Positions 16,396 through 25,126 of a DNA stretch of 64,000 nt are shown here, piece by piece. The notes beneath the pieces are model-generated. The model was not told where the DNA came from and made no database searches. It worked only from the letters and a program-made list of their open reading frames with translations. The stretch comes from JASLBX01 sp036374175 (GTDB lineage: Bacteria > Actinomycetota > Actinomycetes > Jiangellales > Jiangellaceae): positions 37,198 to 101,197 of the forward strand of contig DASUUH010000088.1 of NCBI GenBank assembly GCA_036374175.1, in the 5' to 3' direction. The position numbers and the translations under genes were made by a program. Each line of letters starts with the position of its first letter. The stretch's first letter is position 1.

Positions 16396-16851
16396 GTGTT
16401 CGGCCTGGGATTAGGCGAGATCGCGATCATCTTGGTTGTCGCGCTCATCGTCTTCGGCCCGGACCGGCTGCCGGAGATGGCCAAGCAGGCCGCGTCCTTC
16501 GTCCGCGATTTGCGCAAGATGGTCGCCAACGCCCGTCGCGACATCGGCGTGAGTATTCAGGATCTAGGCATCGACGAGGAAGACCTGCGCACGCTGCGCC
16601 AGTTGCGCAATCCCAAGGCGTTCGTCCGCGACAAAGTGCTCGACGGCATGGATTTCGACGATCTAAAGCTGGATGATCTCGGCCTGGACGAGCCGCCCAC
16701 CGCGGCCAACGGTGCCGCGAAGGCCAACGGCGCAACGAAGGCGAACCGCACCGCACCGCCGAACAAGTCCGGCGCCGAGACACCGGCCGCTGCCGAAACA
16801 GGTGCACCGGCGGCCAAGCCTGATCTCCCGTACGACCCTGACACCACCTGA
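16396..16851 (+). CDS. tatB: Twin-arginine translocase subunit TatB
   Basis: Component of the Tat export machinery for folded proteins. The N-terminal membrane helix begins MFGLGLGEIAIILVVALIVF, followed by the hinge GPDRLPEMAKQ and an amphipathic helix. The C-terminal 60 residues are rich in Ala, Asn and Pro and are poorly conserved, as usual for TatB. GTG at 16396 follows GGGAG at a six-base spacing. Its place after htrA in the sigE block matches mycobacteria. It converges with mrp, ten bases apart. Confidence 0.92.
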   Translation: MFGLGLGEIAIILVVALIVFGPDRLPEMAKQAASFVRDLRKMVANARRDIGVSIQDLGIDEEDLRTLRQLRNPKAFVRDKVLDGMDFDDLKLDDLGLDEPPTAANGAAKANGATKANRTAPPNKSGAETPAAAETGAPAAKPDLPYDPDTT

Positions 16852-16861
16852 TCCCGTGCGA

Positions 16862-18013
16862 TCAGCGCGACACCGGGGTGAGGTCAAGCGACATACCGGC
16901 CAGGCCGCGCTTGCGCCGCGACAAGTTGCGCGCGATATCGCGCAGCGCTGCCGCGACAGGCGCGTCCGGCTCGGACACGACCAGGGGAACGCCAGTGTCC
17001 CCGCCTTCGCGCACCCGCGGGTCGAGCGGGATCTCACCGAGCAGCGGCACCGGCGTGCCGAGCCGCCGCGCCAGGCCGTCGGCGACGTGCTGGCCACCAC
17101 CGCTGCCGAAGATCTCCAACCGGTGTTCCGGCCCGCAGTGGGGGCACGGCAGGTACGACATGTTCTCGATCACGCCGGTGACCTGCTGGTGGGTCTGCAA
17201 GGCGATCGAGCCGGCCCGTTCGGCGACCTCCGCGGCAGCCAGCTGCGGAGTCGTCACAACAAGCACATCGGCCGTCGGCAGCAGCTGCGCGAGCGAGATC
17301 GCCACGTCGCCGGTCCCGGGGGGCAGGTCGAGCAGCAGGATGTCGAGGTCTCCCCAATACACGTCGGAAAGGAACTGCTGAAGCGCCCGGTGCAACATCG
17401 GGCCGCGCCAGGCAACGGGTGCGTCGCGGTCCGGCTTGAACATCTCAGTCGAGATGACCTTCACTCCGTGCGCCGGTACCGGCATGATCATGCGTTCGAC
17501 GATCGTCGGGTGGCTGCCCTCGACGCCCAGCATGCGCGGGGCCGAGTGGCCGTAGATGTCGGCGTCGAGCAGCCCGACCCGTACGCCGTCCTGGGCCATG
17601 GCGGCGGCGAGGTTCGCTGTGACCGACGACTTGCCGACCCCGCCCTTGCCGGACGCGACGGCGAACACCTGAGTCAGCGATCCGGGCTTGGCGAACGGGA
17701 TCTCTCGCTCCGGCTGTCCGCCGCGCAGCTTCTGCTTCAGCTCCGAGCGCTGCGCGTCTGACATGACGTCCAGTACGACGTCGACCGAGCTCACTCCGTC
17801 GATGTCGGATACAGCAGCCGTGACGTCGCGCGTGATGGTGTCCCTGAGCGGGCACCCGGCGACGGTGAGGAAGACCTCGACGCGGACCCGCCCGGATGCA
17901 TCGACGTCGACGGACTTCACCATGTCGAGTTCGGTGATCGGCCGGCGGATCTCCGGGTCGTTCACCGTGGCCAGCGCGGCCATCACCTGATCGGTCGTGG
18001 GGGCGGGTTTCAT
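16862..18013 (-). CDS. mrp: Mrp/ApbC family iron-sulfur carrier ATPase
   Basis: P-loop ATPase of 383 residues that carries iron-sulfur clusters to target proteins. An N-terminal MIP18/DUF59-type domain (about residues 6-85, with VNDPEIRRPITELDMV) is fused to the ATPase. That domain has the deviant Walker A GKGGVGKSS, the switch LLDADIYGHS, the Walker B region DLPPGTGD and the cluster-binding CPHC. The ATG diverges from the MarR gene with 48 bases between starts. Confidence 0.93.
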   Translation of the reverse strand: MKPAPTTDQVMAALATVNDPEIRRPITELDMVKSVDVDASGRVRVEVFLTVAGCPLRDTITRDVTAAVSDIDGVSSVDVVLDVMSDAQRSELKQKLRGGQPEREIPFAKPGSLTQVFAVASGKGGVGKSSVTANLAAAMAQDGVRVGLLDADIYGHSAPRMLGVEGSHPTIVERMIMPVPAHGVKVISTEMFKPDRDAPVAWRGPMLHRALQQFLSDVYWGDLDILLLDLPPGTGDVAISLAQLLPTADVLVVTTPQLAAAEVAERAGSIALQTHQQVTGVIENMSYLPCPHCGPEHRLEIFGSGGGQHVADGLARRLGTPVPLLGEIPLDPRVREGGDTGVPLVVSEPDAPVAAALRDIARNLSRRKRGLAGMSLDLTPVSR

Positions 18014-18046
18014 ACCAACGATGCTACGTGTTCGGCGCGGTGCGGC

Positions 18047-18052
18047 TACGAT
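18047..18052 (+). promoter_or_regulatory. -10 element for the MarR gene
   Basis: TACGAT ends ten bases before the ATG at 18062 and there is no Shine-Dalgarno sequence, so the message is probably leaderless or nearly so. Confidence 0.4.
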
Positions 18053-18061
18053 CGCATCTCA

Positions 18062-18517
18062 ATGCCGACCGAGCCGACCGCCGACAACCGGATCACACCC
18101 GAGCAACTCGAGGTGTGGCGGATGTTCCTGCGTGTGCACGCCCGGCTGATCCGCCGGCTCGAGGACGACCTTCAGGGCAACCACAATCTGCCGCTGGCCT
18201 GGTACGACGTCCTCGTGCGGTTGGTGGAGGCCGACGGCCACCGGTTGCGCATGAGCGAGCTGGCCGACCGGGTCATGCTCTCGCCCAGCGGATTGACCCG
18301 CTTGGTCGACCGGCTTGTCGCTGAGGGTTTGGTCCGGCGCGAGCACGCCGAGCAGGATGGCCGCGGCTTCTACGCGGTCCTTACCGATCAGGGGTACAAG
18401 CGGCTCCGCGAGGCGTCCGGCACCCACCTGCGCAGCATCCGCGAGTACGTCATGTCGCGCTACACCGACGAGGAACTGCGGACTCTCGCCGGTTACCTCA
18501 GCCGCCTCGACAACTGA
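18062..18517 (+). CDS. MarR-family transcriptional regulator
   Basis: Winged-helix regulator of 151 residues. The recognition helix region reads ELADRVMLSPSGLTRLVDRL, followed by the wing LVRREHAEQDGRGFYAVLTDQG, both typical of MarR. Dimerisation helices occupy the two ends. The gene has no ribosome-binding site. It diverges from mrp and converges on the ecfT-type gene across a short hairpin. Ligand and targets are unknown. Confidence 0.9.
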   Translation: MPTEPTADNRITPEQLEVWRMFLRVHARLIRRLEDDLQGNHNLPLAWYDVLVRLVEADGHRLRMSELADRVMLSPSGLTRLVDRLVAEGLVRREHAEQDGRGFYAVLTDQGYKRLREASGTHLRSIREYVMSRYTDEELRTLAGYLSRLDN

Positions 18518-18520
18518 TCG

Positions 18521-18546
18521 CCCCACCCCCTTCCGCGGGAGTGGGG
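18521..18546. terminator. Short hairpin between convergent genes
   Basis: CCCCAC (18521-18526) pairs with GTGGGG (18541-18546) across a C-rich loop. It lies in the 29 bases between the MarR stop and the ykoC-like stop, so it may terminate both transcripts. Confidence 0.5.
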
Positions 18547-19353
18547 TCAGGAGAGCAGCGGATCCCAGGCACCCGTGACGACCGACAACCCGACAGCGGC
18601 GACCGTCACCGCGGCCGCACCCAGGACGAGCAGGGCGTCGCCGCTGTCGAATCGCTGTTCCCGCGCTGCCGTTCGGGGACGGCCACTGTCGAACCCGCGC
18701 GCCTCCATGGCCGCGGCCAGCCGGGTCGCCCGCCGCACCGCGCCGACCAGCAGCGCGAACACCTTGCCGGCGAACAGCCGGATTCCGCGCACGGGGTTAG
18801 CCCCGGCCGACAGCCCCCGAGCCCGGCGGGCTCGGCCCAGAGTCTCCCAATCGGCCGCGAGCAGCGGGGCCAGCCGCAGAGCGGCCAGCGCGCCGTACGC
18901 GAATCTGGCCGGCACTCGGAGCCGCTGTACCAGTGCGTCGGCGAGGTCGACGGGATCGACGGTGAGGATGGCCAGCACCCCGGGTAGCGCGATCGCAGCC
19001 ACCCGAAGTCCGGCAGCTCCGCCGACGGCCAGGCTCTCGCTCGTCAACACCAAGGGGCCGGCCTCCAACACAGTGACTCCACCCTTGCGCCCGGTGAACA
19101 CGGCATTGCCCAACGTCAGGGTCACCACTGCGATCGCGAGCGGCCAGGCCCGGCGGACCAGCGCCCGCCAGGTAACGCCGCATGGCCGCACACACAACAG
19201 CGTCGCCACCAACACGACGGCGGGCGCCACTGGATCGACACTGGCCAGCAACGCCAGTCCGGGCAGCAGCGCGGCCGCGATCTTTGCCAGCGGATTCCGC
19301 CGGGCGATGGGCGCGGCCGGGTTCGTGACGGCCAGAATCGTGAAGGCACTCAT
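18547..19353 (-). CDS. ykoC: ECF transporter T component (YkoC-like)
   Basis: Membrane coupling subunit of an energy-coupling-factor importer, 268 residues. Hydrophobic segments run through the N-terminal half. The cytoplasmic coupling helices carry the two Ala-Arg-Gly motifs of the family: RARRARGLS and AMEARGFD. Its ATG overlaps the stop of the double-ATPase gene (ATGA), so the ykoE-ykoD-ykoC order forms one operon. With the upstream TPP riboswitch, the substrate is thiamine or its pyrimidine precursor HMP. Confidence 0.88.
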   Translation of the reverse strand: MSAFTILAVTNPAAPIARRNPLAKIAAALLPGLALLASVDPVAPAVVLVATLLCVRPCGVTWRALVRRAWPLAIAVVTLTLGNAVFTGRKGGVTVLEAGPLVLTSESLAVGGAAGLRVAAIALPGVLAILTVDPVDLADALVQRLRVPARFAYGALAALRLAPLLAADWETLGRARRARGLSAGANPVRGIRLFAGKVFALLVGAVRRATRLAAAMEARGFDSGRPRTAAREQRFDSGDALLVLGAAAVTVAAVGLSVVTGAWDPLLS

Positions 19354-20873
19354 GACAACCGTCCCTTTGCCACGGTGACGCGGCGGTCCGCGAGCGCGGC
19401 CGCGAACGGCTCATCATGCGTGACCGCGAGCATGGCCGTCCCGCTGTCGCGCAGATCAGCGCAGAGATCGACCAGCTCGAGCCAGGTTCGGGCGTCCTGC
19501 CCGAAGGTCGGCTCGTCCAGGACGACGACGTCCGGCGTGGTCATCAGCGCGGTGGCCACCGAGAGCCGGCGCTTCTCGCCGCCGGAAAGGGTGAACGGGT
19601 TCGCCCCGCCCAACCGGTCCAGCCGCAGTCGCTGCAACACTTCGTCGCGGCGGCGAGCGGCCACCTGCACCGGCACGCCGGCCTGGCGGGGCGCGATCAT
19701 CAATTCCGCCTCGACCTGGGGAGTCAGGAACTGGTGCTCAGGATCCTGGAACACGACACCGATCCGCCGGCACAGGTCGCGCGCGCGCCACCGGTGCAGG
19801 GGGCGAGACGGATCGTCGCGGAACATCGCACGTCCCGAGATCGGCTCCAGCAGTCCCGCCATGACCAGGGCCAGAGTCGACTTGCCGCTCCCGTTGGGGC
19901 CCGTCACGGCGATCGCCTCGCCGCGATGCACGGTGATGTCAGCGTCGCGCAGGGCTGGAACCGCTCCGGGCAGATACCGGACGCTCAATGCACGGCCGTC
20001 CAGCACACCCGGTCCGGTGGCAGGGCCACGCCGGGGGGCCGGGGGCGGCGGTCCCCATGGCCGGGGCACCCAAACGCCGGCTTCGGCCAACCCGGCACCC
20101 CGGCGGCCGAACACGGCGTCCGGCGACCCGTCGTCGACGATCCCACCGCCGGGCTCCAGTACGACCACCCGGTCGACGAGCGTAAGCGCCGGCTCAACGT
20201 GGTGCTCGACCATCAGCAGCGTGGATCGCGTCTGGTGAAGAACCCGTCCCACAGCGTCCAGGACAGCCCCGGTACCGGTGGGGTCGAGGTTCGCCGTGGG
20301 TTCGTCGAGAACGAGCAGGGACGGGCCGCGAACGACCGTCCCGGCCAGTGCCAGGCGCTGCTGCTCGCCACCGGACAGTGCTGTCGTCGAGCGGTTCCGG
20401 CCGTACGGAAAGCCGACCAACTCCAGGGCGGCGTCCACTCGCGGCCAGATCTCGTTGGTAGGAACGCCGGCGTTCTCGAGGCCGAAGGCGACATCATCAC
20501 CGGCTCGGGCCATCATCAGAGCGGACTCGGGATCCTGGAAAAGCATCCCGACCAGCCCGCGATCGGTCCCGGCGGGTTTGCCACCGACCAGGATCTCGCC
20601 TTCGGTCTCGGCCGCCGCCTCAGGATCAAGCAGTCCGGCGATGCCGTGCAGCAGGGTCGACTTGCCGCCGCCGGACGGCCCGACGAGCAGGACCCGCTCG
20701 CCGGGCTCGATCCGCAGGTCGACGCCGCGGCAGGCCCACGCCCGGCGGCCGGCGTACCGCCAGCCCCAGCCGCGAACCTCGATCGGCGCGGCGGGCGCGG
20801 GCGGCCAGGCGAGCGCAGGCCGCTCGGTGCGGGCCGGTAGCGCTTCGGCGGCCGGGTTCGGCGGGTGGCTCAC
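19350..20873 (-). CDS. ykoD: ECF transporter double ATP-binding protein (YkoD-like)
   Basis: Two ABC ATPase domains in one chain of 507 residues. Domain 1 has Walker A GPSGGGKST and signature LSGGEQQRLALAG; domain 2 has Walker A GPNGSGKST and signature LSGGEKRRLSVAT. Both have Walker B motifs ending in DEPT. This fused form is characteristic of the YkoEDC thiamine/HMP transporter. GTG at 20873 lies four bases after the stop of the ykoE-like gene, and the 3' end overlaps the T-component gene. Confidence 0.92.
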   Translation of the reverse strand: MSHPPNPAAEALPARTERPALAWPPAPAAPIEVRGWGWRYAGRRAWACRGVDLRIEPGERVLLVGPSGGGKSTLLHGIAGLLDPEAAAETEGEILVGGKPAGTDRGLVGMLFQDPESALMMARAGDDVAFGLENAGVPTNEIWPRVDAALELVGFPYGRNRSTTALSGGEQQRLALAGTVVRGPSLLVLDEPTANLDPTGTGAVLDAVGRVLHQTRSTLLMVEHHVEPALTLVDRVVVLEPGGGIVDDGSPDAVFGRRGAGLAEAGVWVPRPWGPPPPAPRRGPATGPGVLDGRALSVRYLPGAVPALRDADITVHRGEAIAVTGPNGSGKSTLALVMAGLLEPISGRAMFRDDPSRPLHRWRARDLCRRIGVVFQDPEHQFLTPQVEAELMIAPRQAGVPVQVAARRRDEVLQRLRLDRLGGANPFTLSGGEKRRLSVATALMTTPDVVVLDEPTFGQDARTWLELVDLCADLRDSGTAMLAVTHDEPFAAALADRRVTVAKGRLS

Positions 20874-20877
20874 GCCG

Positions 20878-21495
20878 TCAGATCTCGGCCTGCGTGCGGC
20901 CGGCCGCGAAGGATGCCAGCACGCCGGTGCGGGCCAGCGAGCGCACCAGCAGCCACCCCAGGCCTCCTGCGACCACGATGCCGGTCACGATGGCAGAGCC
21001 GATGTACGCGGCCTTCCACGGTGTGTCGAACTCGGGGTACCAGACGATCGTCTCGTAGACGCCCATCGCGACGCCCGCACCGCCACCGGCCAGCAGGGCC
21101 GCGCCGAGACCCCAGCGCCGGTAGGCGAAGGCCGCGAACACCAACTCCGCGCCCAGGCCCTGCCACACGCCGGACATGAACACCGACAGGCCCCAGGCGG
21201 AGCCGAAGAACATCGACACGGTCGCCGCCAGCACCTCGGTGTAGAAGGCGGCGCCTGGCTTACGGATGACAAGAGCGCCCACGACGGCCGGCAGCAGCCA
21301 CACGCCGGCGAGCAACGGAGTCGCGGGGGTGGCCGACAGCGGCGCACTGATCGTCGGCCAGACGAAGTTGTTCCATGCGGCAAAGAGCACACCGAAGGCG
21401 ACCCCGAGCACCGACGCGACGACGATGTCGACGACGCGCCAGCGACGCGGCGGGCTGGCGGGGTGGGTGGACTGGACGCTGGCGGGATTGCTCAC
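20878..21495 (-). CDS. ykoE: ECF transporter substrate-binding S component, YkoE family
   Basis: Integral membrane specificity subunit of 205 residues. The first helix reads VVDIVVASVLGVAFGVLFAAWN, and later segments include FYTEVLAATVSMFFGSAWG, as in YkoE proteins that bind thiamine or HMP. GTG at 21495 follows GAGGAGG at a seven-base spacing. The TPP riboswitch 90 bases upstream predicts repression when thiamine pyrophosphate is plentiful. Confidence 0.92.
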   Translation of the reverse strand: MSNPASVQSTHPASPPRRWRVVDIVVASVLGVAFGVLFAAWNNFVWPTISAPLSATPATPLLAGVWLLPAVVGALVIRKPGAAFYTEVLAATVSMFFGSAWGLSVFMSGVWQGLGAELVFAAFAYRRWGLGAALLAGGGAGVAMGVYETIVWYPEFDTPWKAAYIGSAIVTGIVVAGGLGWLLVRSLARTGVLASFAAGRTQAEI

Positions 21496-21584
21496 GGTTG
21501 TTCCTCCTCTGTCGTGAAGCGGAACGACCGGGGAGACGGCATGCCGGGTCGACTTGCTGGCACACCACTGTTGAGAGACACGTC

Positions 21585-21675
21585 GACTCCCTTCGCCGGA
21601 ATTACCCGGATCAGGTTCGAGGGTCTGCGGGTCAAGGCCCGCACTCTCAGCGCTCTAGCGCTCCCCTGTCGTGCG
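21585..21675 (-). ncRNA. TPP riboswitch (thi-box)
   Basis: On this strand the conserved thi-box sequence is easily read: CTGAGAGTGCGGG, then GACCCTCGAACCTGATCCGG followed by GTAATTCCGGCGAAGGGAG. The helices flanking the pyrimidine-binding CTGAGA and the pyrophosphate-binding GCGAAGGGA are intact. It lies in the 5' leader of ykoE. No strong downstream terminator is seen, so control may be at translation initiation. Confidence 0.95.
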
Positions 21676-21832
21676 GAGTTGCGTGCTCAATGGTACATGG
21701 ATCTACGCTGTCGCCGGCGAGATAGTTGTGGGGGCAACGTGTACCGCCAACCCCGAGCGGAAGGTAAGATGCGCCCCGGCGACCGCTAGGATCGTCCCGA
21801 CCGCCCTGACCAGTAGAGGTGTCGCACCTACA
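21676..21832. other. Divergent promoter region between the ykoE riboswitch and a lipoprotein gene
   Basis: About 160 bases should hold the ykoEDC promoter on one strand and the lipoprotein promoter on the other. A small inverted repeat AGGTGTCGCACCT sits just before the lipoprotein start. I cannot assign -35/-10 boxes with confidence. Confidence 0.3.
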
Positions 21833-22588
21833 ATGCCATTCGATCTTCGGCGCGTGGCCGTGGCGTCCGTTCTACTGGCAGGTGTGACCGTGACCTCGGC
21901 GTGCGGTTTCCTCCCTGGTGAGCCGGACGCAGCACCGATCGCCGACATTGCGACCGAACGGGTCAGTGCTGAAAACGGCCTCGACGCGATGGAACCAGCC
22001 GTAGCGCTGACCGAGGTCGTACAGGAGCTTCAGGAGGAGGGCTCGTTCCACGTCAGCGGGACGGTCAAGGGTGGCGTCCTGGACATCACCTACCTGTTCG
22101 GCGAGGGCGCAATCGGGACGATCGGTGACGCCGAGGCCGGCGGAAGTCCCGTCGAGATCATTGCGGCCGACGGGCGGATCTATGTCGCGGGCGACGAGGA
22201 TTTCCTGATCGAAACGGTCGGCAAGGACGCCGCCAAGACGATCGGCGGCAAGTGGTTGTTGCTCGCCGAGGACTCCGCATCCGAGTTCGACGTGCTCGCC
22301 GACGGCCGCAAGTTCGCCGAAATCGTATTCGGTAACGGGACGGGAGAAATCGAGACGACCGGTGTACGTGAGGTGGATGGTAAGCCGGCCATCGGATTCC
22401 TGTTCCGCGATACCGGATCGACACTGTGGGTGTCCGCGACCGGCGACCCGCAACCGCTGCGGTTCGAGGAGGCAGGCGCATCCGGCGGCAAGGGTGTTCT
22501 CACCTTCGACAACATCGGTGCCGAGGTAGAGCTCAAACTTCCGGGGGACGACGATGTCGTCGACGCAGAGAACCTGTCGTCTGAGTAA
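21833..22588 (+). CDS. Lipoprotein of the LppX/LprAFG type
   Basis: Exported protein of 251 residues. A signal sequence (VAVASVLLAGVTVTSACGF) ends at a probable lipid-modified cysteine, although the -3 residue is Thr rather than the usual Leu. The mature part has the beta-rich pattern of LppX/LprG proteins: SFHVSGTVKGGVLDITY, GGSPVEIIAADGRIYVAG and the final GADVELKLP-like strand. Such proteins carry lipids to the actinobacterial envelope. The acidic C-terminus is unremarkable. The ATG has only a weak upstream TAGAGGT. Confidence 0.7.
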   Translation: MPFDLRRVAVASVLLAGVTVTSACGFLPGEPDAAPIADIATERVSAENGLDAMEPAVALTEVVQELQEEGSFHVSGTVKGGVLDITYLFGEGAIGTIGDAEAGGSPVEIIAADGRIYVAGDEDFLIETVGKDAAKTIGGKWLLLAEDSASEFDVLADGRKFAEIVFGNGTGEIETTGVREVDGKPAIGFLFRDTGSTLWVSATGDPQPLRFEEAGASGGKGVLTFDNIGAEVELKLPGDDDVVDAENLSSE

Positions 22589-22626
22589 TGCTGGGTTTGG
22601 TTTGCCGACCATGGCAGAGTTAACCC

Positions 22627-23145
22627 GTGGGTGAAGCGGCGCTGCCGGCCCTTGTCGGGGAGGTCATGAAGCGGTCGGCGCTCGTCTGGCTGACCTACGA
22701 AGGTAGCGAGCGGGCCCGGCCGGTATGGCACGCCTGGCAAGACGGCGTGTGCTACGTCGTCTCCGGCGGGCCTGAGCAGCCGCTGCCGGGGATACTCAAC
22801 GCCGATCAGGTCATCGTGACGGCCCGGGCCAAGGACACCCGCGAGCGCGTCGTGTCGTGGGTCGCGGATGTCGAGACGCTGGTCCCGTGGACGAGCGAGT
22901 GGCGTGTCGCCGTCGAAGCGCTGGCGCCGGAGCGGTTGAACGCCGCAACCATCGACGCGCTGGGCGAGGTGTGGGCCGCCGAGTCGACGATCACCAAACT
23001 CACGCCGACGGGTGAGCTGGCCGAGCAGCCCGGCTCGTACTCGTCCGACTCGCTCGCCGTGCCGCCGCCCGGATCACCCGCCACGACACGCGGCCCGCGG
23101 CCTTGGGTCGCGCACCGCCGCCCGCGCCGGGCCCCGCGGCTCTGA
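22627..23145 (+). CDS. Pyridoxamine-phosphate-oxidase-like protein
   Basis: Hypothetical protein of 172 residues. The first 110 residues resemble the split-barrel flavin-binding family often found in actinobacteria (SALVWLTYEGSERARPVWHAW, CYVVSGGPEQPLPG, VIVTARAKDT). The last 40 residues are proline- and arginine-rich and look disordered. The GTG start has no clear Shine-Dalgarno. Cofactor and substrate cannot be told. Confidence 0.6.
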   Translation: MGEAALPALVGEVMKRSALVWLTYEGSERARPVWHAWQDGVCYVVSGGPEQPLPGILNADQVIVTARAKDTRERVVSWVADVETLVPWTSEWRVAVEALAPERLNAATIDALGEVWAAESTITKLTPTGELAEQPGSYSSDSLAVPPPGSPATTRGPRPWVAHRRPRRAPRL

Positions 23146-23226
23146 GGCCGAATCCACTACAGTGAGCGGCTCGACAGCGGGAAACCCGCTTCACGCGCTC
23201 GCGGGTTACCGGGTAGGTTGCCCGGC

Positions 23227-23940
23227 GTGGAGCTGGTAGGGCCGGTTGCCGTCGGATTGACCGGAGCAGTGGGCAAGATCGACGTTTCCGGGACGAACCA
23301 TCTGCTGTTCACCGGGCCGGCCATCGTCGCCGTCAACCACACCACGATCGTGGACGTGGCCCCGGTGCTCGCCGCGCTCTACCGGGCCGGGTTGCGGCCG
23401 AGCCGGCCGTGCGGCCGCGACGGTTGCACGGCAACGCACGGGCACGTCAGGTTCTTCGCCACTGAGCACGTGTTCGCCAACCCCATCCTCGGCCCGCTGG
23501 TGCGCCACGCCGGCTTCGTCCCGGTGGGCGGTGGTCGCGGGGCAGCGGCCGCGCTCAAGGCAGGGCTGGCAGCGCTCGCTCGCGGAGAGATCGTCGGCAT
23601 CTTCCCCGAAGGGGACGTTGCGGCTACCGACGACGGTGCACCGCGTAAGTTCCGGCTGGGCGTCAGCAAGCTCGCGCTGGAATCGGACGCGACGATCATT
23701 CCCGTGGCGCATCACGACGCCCGCCAGATCGGATCCGGCTCGGTGACCCGCAGCCTGCTCGGCGCGATGACCTCGATGGCGCGGCGGCCCACTGTGCGCA
23801 TTCGAATTGGTGCGCCGATCAGGGCGGCGGAGTATGCCGGGCGGACCATCGCCGAGACTGCGGCGCTGATTCAGGACCGGGTCACGGCCGTCTGGCGGTC
23901 ACTGGCCGGTACGGCCGATGCGGAGCGGCAGGCAGATTAA
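23227..23940 (+). CDS. 1-acyl-glycerol-3-phosphate acyltransferase-like protein
   Basis: PlsC-superfamily acyltransferase of 237 residues, probably acting on membrane phospholipids or glycolipids. The catalytic H-x4-D motif is in VNHTTIVDVAP and the substrate-binding FPEGDVA motif follows about 80 residues later. The insert between them, GRDGCTATHGHVRFFATE, is longer than in standard PlsC. GTG at 23227 is chosen because GGGTAGG lies nine bases upstream; a TTG three codons earlier touches that sequence and is unlikely. Confidence 0.82.
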   Translation: MELVGPVAVGLTGAVGKIDVSGTNHLLFTGPAIVAVNHTTIVDVAPVLAALYRAGLRPSRPCGRDGCTATHGHVRFFATEHVFANPILGPLVRHAGFVPVGGGRGAAAALKAGLAALARGEIVGIFPEGDVAATDDGAPRKFRLGVSKLALESDATIIPVAHHDARQIGSGSVTRSLLGAMTSMARRPTVRIRIGAPIRAAEYAGRTIAETAALIQDRVTAVWRSLAGTADAERQAD

Positions 23941-24064
23941 GCTCCGGACAACATCGTTTCGTCCTGCGGATATGTACGTGCGTAAAGTTATGTGACCAGG
24001 CATTATGTCCTCGCAAGGTTACGTAGCCTACGATCTTGGCAGGCGATGCGAGAGGAGGTAGCTC

Positions 24065-24577
24065 GTGCACACGCTGGTGCTGAATGCCTCCTACGAGCCG
24101 CTTGCGGTGGTATCGGTGCGGCGGGCCGTAGTGCTGGTCCTCACCGAGAAGGCAGTTGCCGAGCATGTCGACGACGCGCGGGTGATCCGGTCCGCCTCTC
24201 GCGAGATTCCGATGCCGCTGGTCGTTCGGCTACTGCGGTTCGTCCGCGTGCCGTACCGGCGTCGGGTCCCGTGGTCGCGCCGGGGTGTCCTGGACCGCGA
24301 CAAACACCGGTGTGCCTACTGCGGGGCACGGGCGAGCACCGTCGACCACATCGAGCCGGTGTCGCGTGGCGGTGCCGCCCGCAGCTGGCTCAACACAGTC
24401 GCCGCCTGCCCGCCGTGCAATCAGCTCAAAGCCGATCGCACCCCGCGTGAGGCGGCCATGCAGTTGCTCGTCCAGCCGTACGAGCCGAAGGCCCACGCGG
24501 CGCTCATCCTCGCCCTCGGTGTCAAGGCGCGTGAGAGCCTGCCCACCTGGCTGGAGCCTGCCCTCGCGCAAGCCTGA
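24065..24577 (+). CDS. HNH endonuclease family protein
   Basis: Protein of 170 residues with an N-terminal domain of unknown role beginning MHTLVLNASYEPLAVVS, widespread in actinobacteria, and a C-terminal HNH fold. The zinc pairs are C83/C86 (CAYC) and a later CPPC, with the catalytic D94-H95 in VDHIEPVSRGG and the asparagine in the following helix. A perfect GAGGAGGT precedes the GTG. It is a single, chromosomally conserved gene rather than part of a visible restriction system. Confidence 0.88.
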   Translation: MHTLVLNASYEPLAVVSVRRAVVLVLTEKAVAEHVDDARVIRSASREIPMPLVVRLLRFVRVPYRRRVPWSRRGVLDRDKHRCAYCGARASTVDHIEPVSRGGAARSWLNTVAACPPCNQLKADRTPREAAMQLLVQPYEPKAHAALILALGVKARESLPTWLEPALAQA

Positions 24578-24605
24578 GTCCGCGCGGGCCTGGTGATCAC
24601 GCGGC

Positions 24606-24611
24606 TACACT
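24606..24611 (+). promoter_or_regulatory. -10 element of a probable leaderless gene
   Basis: TACACT ends seven bases before the ATG at 24619 and no ribosome-binding site is present, the arrangement expected for a leaderless actinobacterial transcript. Confidence 0.45.
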
Positions 24612-24618
24612 GCGGCTT

Positions 24619-25086
24619 ATGGCATCTCCAGTACCGGGTCTGCCGCATGGCCTCAGCGTCGGCACGTACGACTCGTACGAAGCGGCCCAGCACGCCGTCG
24701 ACTACCTGTCCGACCAGAAGTTCCCGGTCGAGAATCTGGCGATCGTCGGTACTGACCTGCGTCAGGTCGAGCGGGTGACCGGCCGGATGTCGTGGGGCAA
24801 AGCGGCCCTCGGCGGGCTGGCCAGTGGTGCCTGGCTGGGCCTGTTCGTCGGGCTGGTGCTGGGCCTGTTCATCGAAGAGGGCTGGGGCCGGATCATCCTG
24901 TTCAGCATGGCGTGGGGCGCGGTCTTCATGACGATCTTCGCGCTGGTCGGCTACTCCATGACCGGCGGCCGGCGCGACTTCACGTCCCGCAGCATGACCG
25001 TCGCCGCGCACTACGAGATCTTCTGCAGCCACCAGCAGGCAGAGGAAGCCCGCAACCTGCTGGCCAAGCTGTCACTGCAGTCCTGA
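24619..25086 (+). CDS. GSP17M/YflT-like general stress membrane protein
   Basis: Protein of 155 residues. The N-terminal segment, with YDSYEAAQHAVDYLSDQKFP and ENLAIVGTDLRQVERVTGR, is the fold shared with general stress protein 17M. The middle holds glycine-rich hydrophobic segments (GKAALGGLASGAWLGLFVGLVLGLF and FSMAWGAVFMTIFALVGY) that should be membrane helices. It probably starts a leaderless message. A fragment identical to 13 bases of the hairpin at 2279-2295 (GCCCATGATCAAC) follows the stop. Confidence 0.8.
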   Translation: MASPVPGLPHGLSVGTYDSYEAAQHAVDYLSDQKFPVENLAIVGTDLRQVERVTGRMSWGKAALGGLASGAWLGLFVGLVLGLFIEEGWGRIILFSMAWGAVFMTIFALVGYSMTGGRRDFTSRSMTVAAHYEIFCSHQQAEEARNLLAKLSLQS

Positions 25087-25126
25087 ACCCGCCCATGATC
25101 AACGCCAGTGGTGATGGAGCTGTGCG

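Noticed and set aside
19416..20840. Open frame of 474 codons on the plus strand
   Set aside because: It is antisense to the well-supported double ABC ATPase gene and has no coherent protein features.
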